This document shows positions 54,990 to 64,000 of a stretch of DNA of 64,000 nucleotides, one piece after another. The position numbers and the translations under genes were made by a program. Positions within the stretch are counted from its first letter, which is position 1. Each line of letters begins with the position of its first letter. The notes under the pieces are model-generated. The model was not told the DNA's origin. It did not search any database and saw only the letters and a list, made by a program, of their open reading frames with translations. The DNA is from Otatea glauca (taxonomy: Eukaryota; Streptophyta; Magnoliopsida; Poales; Poaceae): assembly GCA_036346275.1 (NCBI GenBank), contig CM070723.1:30262176-30326175 (forward strand), read 5' to 3'.

Positions 54990-56666
54990 TGTAGGATCGG
55001 AATGGCGATCAGAGGTGGGTGAATGATCCCAAATTAAGGTGGGTGAATGATCCTAAATTAATTTTTCCCCACACAAAAGAATCCAACCAAGGACCTCACT
55101 ATATCTAAGCGAAGTGGAGAAAACAAAATTCTAGAAAGTTTCAGCAAAGGGCGGCACTACCGCAGATCAGCCCCATTACTGTCGCGTGGTAGTGTCGTAC
55201 TATAGTAAATCAGCATAGTAAATAGTAAATCAGCATGACTTCAAAAGGAAAATCGATGAATCTTTTGATCGGCTAATCCAAACCTCGTGAAATTTTATGG
55301 ACACCATCCTATGGATGTCAAGAAACTATTCCAACCTTCAATCACAAGGATTGATGTCAAAATTCTGATCATTTTCCAATTTAAGGAAGAGTGCACAAGA
55401 ACGGGTCCAAAAATAAAAACTTGGCCCTCAGCAAGCTCGTGGGTTCTTGATGGACAAGATGATCATAGATGGTTTTCCACATATCATAGCAAGCTAGAAC
55501 ACAAGACAAGAACACCAAAAACTCCATCTTCCAAGAATGATCCCTTCAAGAGCAAAAGATTGGTTTCTTGTAAGGAAGAACAAAAGATTTGCCTAGATGA
55601 TTCGGATATGGTCTGAAGAAGACTCATCTATCAATCATACATCCACGAGCATTTAGAAGGAGGGGATGCAGAAAGTAAATTGTAAGAATGTAAATTACAG
55701 AATTTAAAGACTGAATTTAAAGCATAATGTAAATGCGGAAAGTAAATTCAGACTTGAGGAAATTAAACTCACATTTCTGGAAGGGAGGTTGCAAAGCCAC
55801 ACAACAAAGTGGGCAAAGCTCAAAGGAGCACAAGAACCTCAAAACCTTCAAAGAGGGGAGAGCTACCCCTACCCCTCTACTTATACTACTCTTGAGCTAT
55901 CCTCCACACTTAGATGAGTTCCTTCAACCCTAAGGAACATCTCAAGGCCTAGGATTGACTCACTCACACAGCCATACATGGGCTAACCCAAAACCCAACA
56001 ATAATACTGGGTTTTTGTATGCTTTTCAAAGCATACTAACTAGACACGCTACTCTATCCCTTAGACTACGATCCAACAGCCCTCCTTGATCCGAGTAGCT
56101 TCAAGTTAGCATCTCATCCCTTCCTTGTCTTCTAGGTTTGCAATGACTCCATCTCCAATCATCTTCTAGTGATCCTCAACCGTCTGGACCACCGGCGTAC
56201 CTCACCTAGTCCTGGTCATCCTCTGCCTCAACATGACCCAGCACCGTCATCCTGCAACCATCAACAAGAAGGAAACCCATCACGTAGTAATGTCCAAATA
56301 GATATCAATAAACCCACAAATTCAAAGTTCAATTTTCAAATTCATAGATAAAGTCGGCAATACCGCCTACTAGGGGTCGGTAGTACCGTTGGCCGGCACT
56401 ACTACTCCCTAGTAGCCGGTAGTGCCACTCAGCACAACTCAGAAAACACTGCCCCTGGAAGATAACTAACGCCGAAGGAGGCCGGTAGTACCGCACGGCC
56501 GGGACTACAGCTCTTCTAGGCCGGTAGTGCCGCTCTTGACCTGACAGCCCTCAAATTGCTTCAGAATCAAAATCGAATCCAAAACAAACTCAAATTCGAG
56601 CACAACGTGCTCAAACACAATCAATTACTCATCACCATCAAGGATAGACCTCCACATGGTCTTTGA
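54990..56666 (-). repeat. Copia-2 5' LTR
   Basis: On the + strand it runs from tgtaggatcggaatggcg to ctccacatggtctttga; the last dinucleotide has ga where ca is expected. It is closely similar to 20903-22626 and less so to the other LTR-A copies. A short internal duplication repeats gtgggtgaatgatcc near 55015-55053. TATA region: ctacttatactactc near 55876. Clusters of ccggtagtaccg words lie at about 55150-55205 and 56350-56540. Confidence 0.92.
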
Positions 56667-58259
56667 CAAAACAAAAAAAGGTAAAAGTAAAACCAACTAG
56701 GGGATGTTTGATCTTGTATATCAACTGTGGAGTAGAAGCAAAATTCGGCAAATGTTCTTTATATTGTAGTATTCATTCATGAACAGTTTCATTGATGGGA
56801 TGAGGAGGTGTAGGTAGTCTATAGGATGACAACAAATCCTAGACCATAGTATGCAGTTATGACTTATGGATGCCTCCAACTTTCCATTTTGATCATAACC
56901 ATGCACGATACTGTATTAGCAAGCACATCAACTCACAGATAGAACAAAAGGACAAGAGAGATAGTAAAAATTCCATGGCATAGGAAAATAACATAGAGAC
57001 TACATAACTGTGGACAGTCAAACGTGTTTAGGGTATCAGAAAGATAGGAAATTGCAAACTTCTGGATCTGCAAAGAGGGTTTTAGAAATGTGATTATGAA
57101 GGTATAAATATTTTTGGCATTAGAATGTGATCATGAAGGTAATGCTATGCACATAAACATCCCATATGAATCCAAACCCAACTAACCAGTGAGTAGAATC
57201 ACATTTGATAATACAAGAAAGCTTGCCTGTTTGGACTTACCAGTTTGATCACACAATCCAGTTTTGAACTTACAACTAAAGGAACTACGAGGCCTGTTCT
57301 TTCTTACACATTAAGGACACCCACTGAAATAAATATCGACATAGCTATACTCAAAGACCATGGTAGCATGTCCCTTCCCCAGACCATATCGCATTAAATA
57401 ACTAGAAAGTAGAAACAGATAGTACACACATGACCCAATAGGCAGAAAGTTTGTGACATAATCATTTGGATGTAGAAGTTAATAATGAAATCTGATCTAC
57501 AACAAATATAATTACACATAACAATTAAATTTATCCACTGAAACTTACTAGAATATTAAATACTAGACTAAATTGGATCATGAGTGTCCGCAGGTTTACA
57601 CTGGAATAACCAACATAGACAAAAAAAATGGTTCTCGAAACCAACATTAATCAACACATGACAAAATGCAAAAATGGTGGCATGGTAATGACAAATTCCA
57701 CATGCTAAATATGACATATGCTAATCGTCTCCTAGCAGTATTTGAATTCTTTCACTAAAGCTATGCATTAACGGTTAACTTCAACCCCGAAAGTGACATT
57801 AATACACCAACCTTTAAGGGTTTTTCCTAAAAGCTTGACTTTAAATTGCCAAACATCTACAACCTTGTCAAAATTACAAGGGGAATTCCAAATTTTGGCC
57901 AAAGTTGTATTCTATTTGTTCAATTAGATGTTTCTATGGGTAGCAAAAAACGTAGTGTTTTTTATCAAAACTTGATTGGATATTTTGGAGCATAAACCCA
58001 AACATCTAGAAGGTAATTTAGCCTTAACACACACGGACACACACACTGATAGTCTGACTCTAGAGAGCTTCATGTGTGATGGAAAATAACCACTGCAGTG
58101 TATAGCACACTGATTTCAACTTTGTAACCTGTTAAAGATCACAATACAGTACAAGAAATAAGAATCATGACAAGCCAAGAACATGGTAATTTCCCCTCTC
58201 ATTTTTTCTGAAACAACACCTGAAACAAATCCACACAATATTTTTCCAGTCAAGGAACT
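56667..58259. other. CACTA-B spacer, no gene recognised
   Basis: About 1.6 kb of AT-rich sequence has stops in all frames. It probably continues the spacer that ends at 20902. A small imperfect repeat of tgtgattatgaaggta, 40 bases apart, lies near 57087-57145. No domains, tRNA or terminal inverted repeats were identified. Confidence 0.5.
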
Positions 58260-58625
58260 ATCTTACAAAGACTGTGCATCATGCATATACCTTGGGGAAG
58301 AATCAAGGAGGACGGCCTGGGGGAGGTGTTGAGGAGGCTGACAGTGTCGCCAGGAGCGAGGGGAGGATGGAGGTAGATGGTGTCGCCGGGTGCAGGGGGA
58401 GGACAGAGGCAGACAGTGTCGCCGGGAGCAAGGCAGAGGCACAAGGGGTGGCTACGGCAGAGGCGCGGGGGCTAGGTCAGGGGTAGGTAGCCCGAGGGGG
58501 AATAGGTCACTGGGGGGAGGTGGGCCAGGGGGCTAGGTTGCCAGGGGGAGCTAGGTCGCCTGAGGGGAGGTGAGCTAGGGGGAGCTAGGTCGCCAGGGTC
58601 ATCGTGGTTTGTGGGACTCAAAACC
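58260..58625 (-). repeat. GC-rich minisatellite in the CACTA-B leader
   Basis: The + strand has imperfect units of about 36 bases around gacagtgtcgccgggagc (three copies, 58338-58440). A shorter unit follows around gggggagctaggtcgcc (58500-58605, about four copies). A minus-strand frame across the first array would encode APGDT-type repeats (58250-58444), but nothing else supports a protein. The position matches the GC-rich leader at 38102-38330 of CACTA-A. Confidence 0.7.
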
Positions 58626-58710
58626 GAGCGGGGAGAGATCTCAAACGGGTCTTGAATAGAACCGTCTGTGATGTGGCCGCATCACACACTAGAGCCATCT
58701 GAGAAATCTT
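58626..58710. promoter_or_regulatory. Remnant subterminal-type repeats in CACTA-B
   Basis: The words aaccgtctgtgatg and atcacacactagagccatctgaga near 58668-58705 correspond to the internal repeats at 38380-38475 of CACTA-A, in the same place relative to the transposase end and the GC-rich leader. Confidence 0.6.
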
Positions 58711-59570
58711 AGAGAAAATTGCATGCACATATGTATAGGAAGGTTGATCCAACTTACTTGCACCTAATTAATCATTAATAACCCTAAACAATGCTTAAGG
58801 GTTTATGCAATTATCTTCTAGGAAGAATGTGGGCGATTCTCTAGTTATAAACTGATATACAAATTAGTACACAAAATTTGACCAACTAGCTAACTTGTTT
58901 TACCCTAAAAAAAATTTTAGCTTTAATTTGACCTTTTGTACCATAAACAAAAAACAGAAAAAAAAAATCCATATTTCAATTTTAATTTGTCACTTAAAAA
59001 ATGTAACAGTAGTTTTTTGGTATGGTCGTATCATCAATGCCTTGATTTTTGTAGTGAGGGTTGGGATTTGTCAAACAAGTTCTGAGTTTCCACTGAATTA
59101 AACCCAACGATACTTTATGTTTCTAGAAGATTCACATAAATTTCGAGTGTTGTTACCTTTGTTCTTCCATGAACACATCATTCCGCACATATTAAAAAGA
59201 TTAAAATATGAATGTCATTAACCTTGGTGTATGAAAAAATAGATGGTTGAATTTGAAGTCTTGTGTACTATGGTTTTGTGAACCACGAACAATCAACTCA
59301 AAACCAGTATCATTGCTTCTCTCAGGAACAAAACAATCTTGCCATACTATTGTAACAATGAAATATGAATATATGTTATACATATAGATGTACACTAAAA
59401 TATGTCTATACTTACAAAGATTACATGCTACAACACAACATCAACGAGAAATTGTCCTTGAAGTAAGGTATATATTGACAAGACATATTCATAGCTAGCT
59501 GGTTGACATTAAAAAAATAGGTACACTTAAAATAAACATGATACTCCATCATAACTCCACTTGCTTATTC
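58711..59570. other. CACTA-B AT-rich spacer
   Basis: Non-coding and AT-rich. Poly-A and poly-T runs lie near 58902-58970. The open frames 58895-59101 and 59201-59395 have no recognisable product. Confidence 0.5.
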
Positions 59571-60727
59571 TTTTGTATAAAAATTAGCCATTCACGATGA
59601 TCGGCACATGTGTAGCTAGCTTTCTCAGGTTGTTCTTCCTAGACCGTTATGCCATTTCTGCTAGGAGACAACTCATCAAACTGATTGTATTCTTCTTCAT
59701 CTACTACATTCTCAACTCCGACAATCCTCCTTTTTCCCTGAAGAACTACGTGGCGCTTCTTGTTGGATGGGTCGGTTACATAGAAGACTTGAACAACTTG
59801 GTTTGCGAGTACAAATGGATCGTCTTAGTATCTGACACGTTTGAGGTCCACAATAGTGACGTCGTACTTGTCAACCTTCACATGCTATAGGTGTACCCAA
59901 CGGCACCGAAATAAGGTGATCTTGAATAGTATGTAGTCGAGCTCCCAAATTTCCCCATTGAATACATATTAGGAGCTCCTCGTCGACCCAGCGATATTGA
60001 GCGCATCTATGCAAACACCGCTGTTCTGGTTTGTGCTCTTCATATCCTGATCTCTTGTGTAAAATGTGTACCCATTTAAGTCGTATCCTTTCTATGTTAC
60101 AACTATAAATGTTTGGCCCTTTTGACAACCATGTCAGCGTATCACCTGCGAGCTTCCAGTGATGGCTTGTCGCACCTTCAACCATCTATTGAATTGAAGG
60201 TTATGCTGTCTGATGATCCAAGACTCCTACCGTGATAGATTCTCTTGCCGTAGCCAGTTCATGTGCTCGTTGATATACAAGAACACTACAGCCATGTGTT
60301 GCAAAATCGTAAAATGGGCTTTAGCACATGCAGTTGGATCAGGTGTGATTGCTTTCCTTTCGATGGCCCCGATACCCTGTATCCTCCCCTCATGGTGAGA
60401 TCGAGGTACACCTATCGGTTGGACCTGAGCTATGTAATCCATGCAAAATTTGATGGCCTTCTGAGCAATTGTGTTAAAGAAATAACACAGCCGTGTGATT
60501 GTCTCCCGGACCTTGATCAATAAAATATTTCTAATTGCGATAGGGAGCATCTATGTCATAAGCACATGACAATCATGAGACTTCATGCCAGTTAAGTTCT
60601 TGCATCGAAATAAGTCTCTTTATGTTGGAGGAGTAACCGGATAGAACTTTCACACCATGCAAGCACTGGCACAGTTCAGTTCTCTCGACCTTGGATAGAG
60701 TGTAATAAGCAGGTTCGCAGTACATTC
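59571..60727 (-). pseudogene. CACTA-B TnpD-type transposase, C-terminal fragment
   Basis: The minus-strand reading is collinear with 38700-40130 of CACTA-A. It keeps SGYSSNIKRLISMQ near 60620, VRETITRLCYFFN near 60490, IAQVQPIGVPRSHHEGR near 60410 and the DUF4216-type TLTWLSKGPN near 60140. Relative to CACTA-A, the segment between the FFN motif and FCMDYIAQV is missing, a deletion of about 330 bases. Stops and frameshifts are frequent. The fragment is cut at about 60727 by an LTR. Confidence 0.85.
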
Positions 60728-60730
60728 GGC

Positions 60731-62690
60731 TGTAATATCCCATTTTAGTTTCGAACCGCCTTGGGGCTATTTTGGGCTGCGTGGGCTGTTTTTGTCGTTG
60801 GGGGCTATCTTTGGGCCACCAGTGGCCTGTTTTGGCCCATGTGGGGGGATTCTTCCCTAACCCTAGCCCACCCCCTCCCATGCCATTCCCAGCTGCACTC
60901 CCCCTCCTCCCAGCCGCCCTCTCCATTGGAAACTCCCAGCCATCACTGGCCCTCACGCCTCCTGGTCTCCTTCTTGGTGAAGCCCTAGAGACACCTCCCC
61001 TCATCACTCCTCCTTGTGCATCTTTGAAGCGAAGTGAAGGTATAATTTTTTAGTGTTTTATTGGTGATTTGATTGCTGTTTTTAGGAGGTGTCACCTTAG
61101 TTTTACCTGTTCCAGTGACAGGATTAGATTTGTTTGGGAATCCTACGTTTTGTGCAGTCTGTGTTCTCGAGTAGTACAGATTGCGATGTTTGGACTGAGT
61201 TTTGAGGCAGATCTACTTAGTTTCAAGGGTGCTGCATGTTGTGAAAGCTGTAGATCATCATCTTAAGTTTAATTAGAGATCAAGAACATGAATTTTAGTT
61301 AAGCAATTTAAAAGTTATGGCCGATTGAAGTTTGCTGTCCAGAATCTATCTCTGCTGGCAACAGCCGTGGTAAATTGACAAATTAGGGTAATTTAGAAGC
61401 CGAATCAAATTATTTCAATAACTAGAGAAAGCTAGGAAATTTCCTGTAGATTTCAGAAATATCCTGGTTTGTTTAATTTGGTGTTGTATTTAATTATGTA
61501 ATTTTGAAGTCCGATGTTCGGGTGGCAGCAGACTGGTTTCAGGAGTGGAAACACAAGGTTAAATGTTGTTTGGGTTGTGGATAGGTTCGATGTTGCTATG
61601 TTTATTGCCTATGATGTGTTTCTATTATTTTGAGATGTATGCAAATTATTTCAGGTGGTGTGACTTCTGAAGTGGCCTTAACCTCTTGCCACTCTGCTCC
61701 TCGTGGTTAAAGGCAAGTGTATCGTATATGATGATGGATAGAGTTGGTTCGATATTATGGAATGAAAAATGTTTACTTGCTGTCCTAAATGATTAGATGC
61801 CACATTACCACTGTTTTATACATGTCTTGCTATGTTTAAGTCAATGCATATGTTTATGTTATGATTATGGTTGAGAATTGTCGAATATCTAAATATGGGG
61901 TATGAGCATGTGCAGGATAAACGAAGGATATTTCCTAACGATGTACAAAGACTCCGGATATCACGGACCCAATTCTACGGGATAAGATATATGTGGAGGG
62001 AATATTTCCAAACTAGGAAAGACTTGATTGCTTATGAGGAAACTGAATCGAGTACACCTAGTATCCAGGAAAGTTTGGATATGCTACGAAGATCACGCGA
62101 TGATGGACTCATTGGTTACGATCCGGTACTCCAAACCGACTACAACTCGACTTGGGGCAAGGATACCTCGACTATATAAGGTCGGGGCAGGTATCCTTAA
62201 GAGGGGACGAAAGACTTCCAGACCTGATGAAGAGAAGACCTTTTACGTAGAGCAACCAGGAGTCGACAACCTGAGCTTTGTCATCCTCCAACCCTGGCTT
62301 AGCCTTATCCTAAGTTCAATCTTCCTTGTAACTAGGGCTAGACACATTGCTCTATATTCCATCCACCATATACATATATCATCCACACATTAAGCAGGTT
62401 GTTAGTCCGCCGAGGGGCCCGAACCTGTCTACATCGCGTGATTCTGATTTTGTGCATGACTTTGCTAACCCGAAGGTACCCGAAAGTATAAGTTTATTGT
62501 CTATTTCTAACCTTCGACAAGAATGTGGAAAAGAAATGCAACTTGCATAGTATACATATTTTGCATATGAGCATTCATGATGAAAGAGGAAACCTGTGTG
62601 GGCCTCTATGTCTCACTTATAGTGAGCATAAAAGACCTACTTCGGTAGGCCCCTCCATGGGATGGAAGGGATGAGAGGGTGCACACCGAC
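60731..62690 (+). repeat. LTR of a TGTAATATCCC-type family, interrupted and incomplete
   Basis: It starts tgtaatatcccattttag, like the LTRs at 25208 and (reversed) 17824. A GC-rich block with gggctgtttt and ccctaaccctag (60770-61010) and a donor-like gaaggtataat near 61036 resemble a promoter and leader exon. A solo LTR sits at 61879-62519, and Copia-3 interrupts it at 62691, beyond which it presumably continues outside the window. Open frames at 60573-61266 are in this leader and have no domains. Confidence 0.6.
61879..62519 (+). mobile_element. Solo LTR with 7-bp inverted ends
   Basis: The unit begins tgtcgaatatc and ends ccttcgaca; the first and last seven bases are inverted repeats. A direct repeat agaat flanks it (61874-61878 and 62520-62524). 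It has a TATA box (actatataagg, 62171-62181) and the text ccgccgaggggcccgaacct near 62409, common in LTRs of Tat-type grass gypsy elements. Length is 641 bp. Confidence 0.9.
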
Positions 62691-63443
62691 TGATGTGACC
62701 ATGCTGGCCCAGCAAGCCATGCTTCTACCTAAAGCCAAGACAAGGGCCCAACAACTTCTGACACTCCAAGCCCAGCCCAAGATCAAGCCCAATTCGTTTA
62801 CGAGTCCAGTTCGGCCCCCAGGAGAAGTTCAACTAAAAATGACCATATCTGGGTCATATGAAGTCCGTTTGAGGCATTCATAGACTCTACAGAGAAGCTC
62901 ACAACGAGAGCTTTAAAACCGAAGTGTTTTTACATTCAAACTCCATCTATATCGATGGGAATCATCAAAACTATATGACGTACAGAAACTGCCGGGTGCT
63001 GCGACACCTCCACTTGGGCCTAAAGGCCTTGTACGACCTAGGGTTGCATGGCCAACCCCTTGGCCACCTCCCTTGCCCTCTTCCTCATATATATTCAGTA
63101 GCCGTTGCTAGAATAGAAGGGTTTTGCTTAGATTACAACTGGACACTTTGTCAGTTTTTCTTCGTACATCGATTTGTGGAACCCCAACTTGTGTGCTTAA
63201 TATTATTCGCAATTTCAGATTGCATCTTCTACATTCTTACTTGTGTTCTCGATTCGCATGTAGGGATAAGCCTTCTTGGCGAGGTTAACCGTGTTTGTGC
63301 GTGGTTGATAACCAAAGGAGCCGTGGTGTAGCGATTGTAGGGTTCGAATCCGTTCTGATTGGAAGTCGGATCGTCAACGTCGAGTTCTCCACTAATCGGT
63401 TTAGTTCTACCTATCGAAAGATTGGGCCACAATCCCCATCAAG

Positions 63444-63456
63444 TGGTATCAGAGCC
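63444..63456 (+). promoter_or_regulatory. Copia-3 primer-binding site
   Basis: The sequence tggtatcagagcc, complementary to initiator tRNA-Met, lies two bases after the LTR end at 63441. Confidence 0.93.
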
Positions 63457-64000
63457 TCGGTTGCCTGATAGGTAATTCTTGTATCCCCACTTTTGTTTTG
63501 CCATCGTCCTAGAGTTCAGAAAAACTGCCCCACAAAAAGTTCATCATCGATTTCACTGTCCTACAACCCCTTGTGTCCATGCAACTTTTGTTTCAGTTTC
63601 GCTTTGTTGAATTTGTGTCCATCTGATGAGGACATCCCAACCAAGGATACAACCGCTGCCCCTTCTTCCTCTACGACGGCTACTTCGTCTACGACGTCTG
63701 GAGGGCTTAATCCAGAAGAAAATCCTTTCCATCCACCTTTGCTGGACCAGCACGTCAAGAACATCCATCGAGGATAGCCCACGCGCCAAGGAAGGCCCAA
63801 GATAAAGCCCAATTCGTCGCCGAGTCCGGTTCGGCCATCCAGGAGCAGCAGTACTTCAAACGGACGCCACGGCCACATCCGAACTCTGTTTTCGACGTTC
63901 GACAACTCGTTTGAAAGGTATCGAGATAACATTTCCAATGGATCTGATCCCAAGGCCAAATTCCTCCTGCAGAGAAGGGAAATCACAGAACAATCTCACG
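63457..64000 (+). other. Copia-3 leader, no gag recognised yet
   Basis: No capsid motif is visible before the window ends. The frame 63493-63777 is rich in Ser, Thr and Pro and has no domain. From about 63795 the sequence resembles the U3 part of the Copia-3 LTR (aaagcccaattcgtcgccgag versus the LTR near 62780), so LTR-like sequence may be repeated inside the leader. Confidence 0.5.

Larger units (their letters stand above)
20903..56666 (-). mobile_element. Copia-2: full-length but heavily interrupted Ty1/copia element
   Basis: Read on the minus strand the order is 5' LTR (56666-54990), PBS, gag start, [CACTA-A inserted], gag zinc knuckle, protease, integrase, RT, [solo LTR inserted], RT/RNase H, a long 3' non-coding stretch, purine tract and 3' LTR (22626-20903). 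The two LTRs are clearly a pair: both share the same deletions and words relative to other LTR-A copies. They also differ at many sites, so the element is old. No clear 5-bp duplication remains (tgaaa on the left, caaaa on the right). The lineage may be SIRE-like by protein style, but I am not sure. All coding parts have stops. Confidence 0.87.
17825..60727 (-). mobile_element. CACTA-B: old CACTA remnant hosting the nested stack
   Basis: Two separated blocks behave as one CACTA element read on the minus strand. At 17825-18688 is a Transposase_24-type exon similar to 35200-36071 of CACTA-A. At 59571-60727 is the end of a TnpD-type transposase similar to 38700-40130. Their order and spacing, after removal of Copia-2 (20903-56666), match CACTA-A: transposase, subterminal-type repeats plus a GC-rich leader, then the second gene. 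Both outer ends are lost to other LTR insertions, so no terminal inverted repeat is seen. Joining the blocks into one element is an inference. Confidence 0.7.
62691..64000 (+). mobile_element. Copia-3: 5' end of a Ty1/copia element
   Basis: A 751-bp 5' LTR (62691-63441, tgatgtgacc to ccccatca) is followed after two bases by a copia PBS. The internal region runs off the window. The LTR has a TATA-like catatatattc near 63086-63096. The same family left two solo LTRs in Copia-1. The 5' flank is ccgac (62686-62690); the other flank is not visible. Confidence 0.9.

Noticed and set aside
20898..56671. Target-site duplication for Copia-2
   Set aside because: Left flank tgaaa and right flank caaaa agree at only three of five bases, so a true duplication cannot be claimed.
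57780..58030. Possible MITE with repeated aacatct words
   Set aside because: No convincing terminal inverted repeat with flanking duplication could be placed.

Overview
The window is plant nuclear repeat DNA, almost certainly from a grass. It contains no convincing host gene, no rRNA or tRNA gene and no CRISPR array. Every coding signal belongs to a transposable element. The families seen are Ty1/copia and Ty3/gypsy LTR retrotransposons (including a Tat-type gypsy with an antisense extra gene), CACTA (En/Spm) transposons, short hAT-like elements and many solo LTRs. The grass assignment rests on the style of these families and on the GC-rich leader sequences. It is an inference.

Left block (1 to about 17.8 kb). 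A decayed copia element, here called Copia-1 (about 507-10347, + strand), sits inside the gag region of a decayed gypsy element, Gypsy-1 (10348 to about 15350, + strand). Copia-1 has been hit by a foldback hAT-like element (1957-2380), two solo LTRs of one family in opposite orientation (4334-5084 and 5708-6457), and LTRs of a second family, called LTR-A here, in both of its own LTRs (1-506 and 8463-10317). A further LTR-A fragment lies in the Gypsy-1 integrase. A solo LTR-A (15977-17617) lies in an LTR of another gypsy-like family.

Central block (17.8-60.7 kb) is a four-level nest. An old CACTA remnant (CACTA-B, 17825-60727) contains Copia-2 (20903-56666, minus strand), which is the full-length source family of LTR-A. 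Copia-2 was interrupted by a 3.5 kb solo LTR (25208-28673) and by a complete CACTA element (CACTA-A, 32399-54152). CACTA-A was in turn interrupted, inside its right terminal inverted repeat, by a Tat-type gypsy (43031-54143). Target-site duplications close exactly for the solo LTR (atagg), for CACTA-A (tca) and for the gypsy (gtagt), so insertion order can be read directly. The gypsy LTRs differ by only about 11 substitutions and two indels by eye, while the Copia-2 LTRs are visibly more diverged. This agrees with the innermost element being youngest.

Right block (60.7-64 kb). An LTR of a TGTAA-type gypsy family interrupts the CACTA-B transposase. It carries a solo LTR (61879-62519, duplication agaat) and the 5' end of a third copia element (Copia-3, from 62691) that runs off the window.

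The most interesting content is the antisense, intron-containing gene in the Tat gypsy (44956-47578, + strand, opposite to gag-pol). Next is a CACTA second gene that couples a Transposase_24-type protein to an Ulp1/C48-type protease domain and has an internal promoter next to subterminal-type repeats. Third is the set of six LTR-A copies with hypervariable, palindrome-rich segments. Nearly all coding regions carry stops or frameshifts. The gypsy pol and the CACTA-A transposase are closest to intact.
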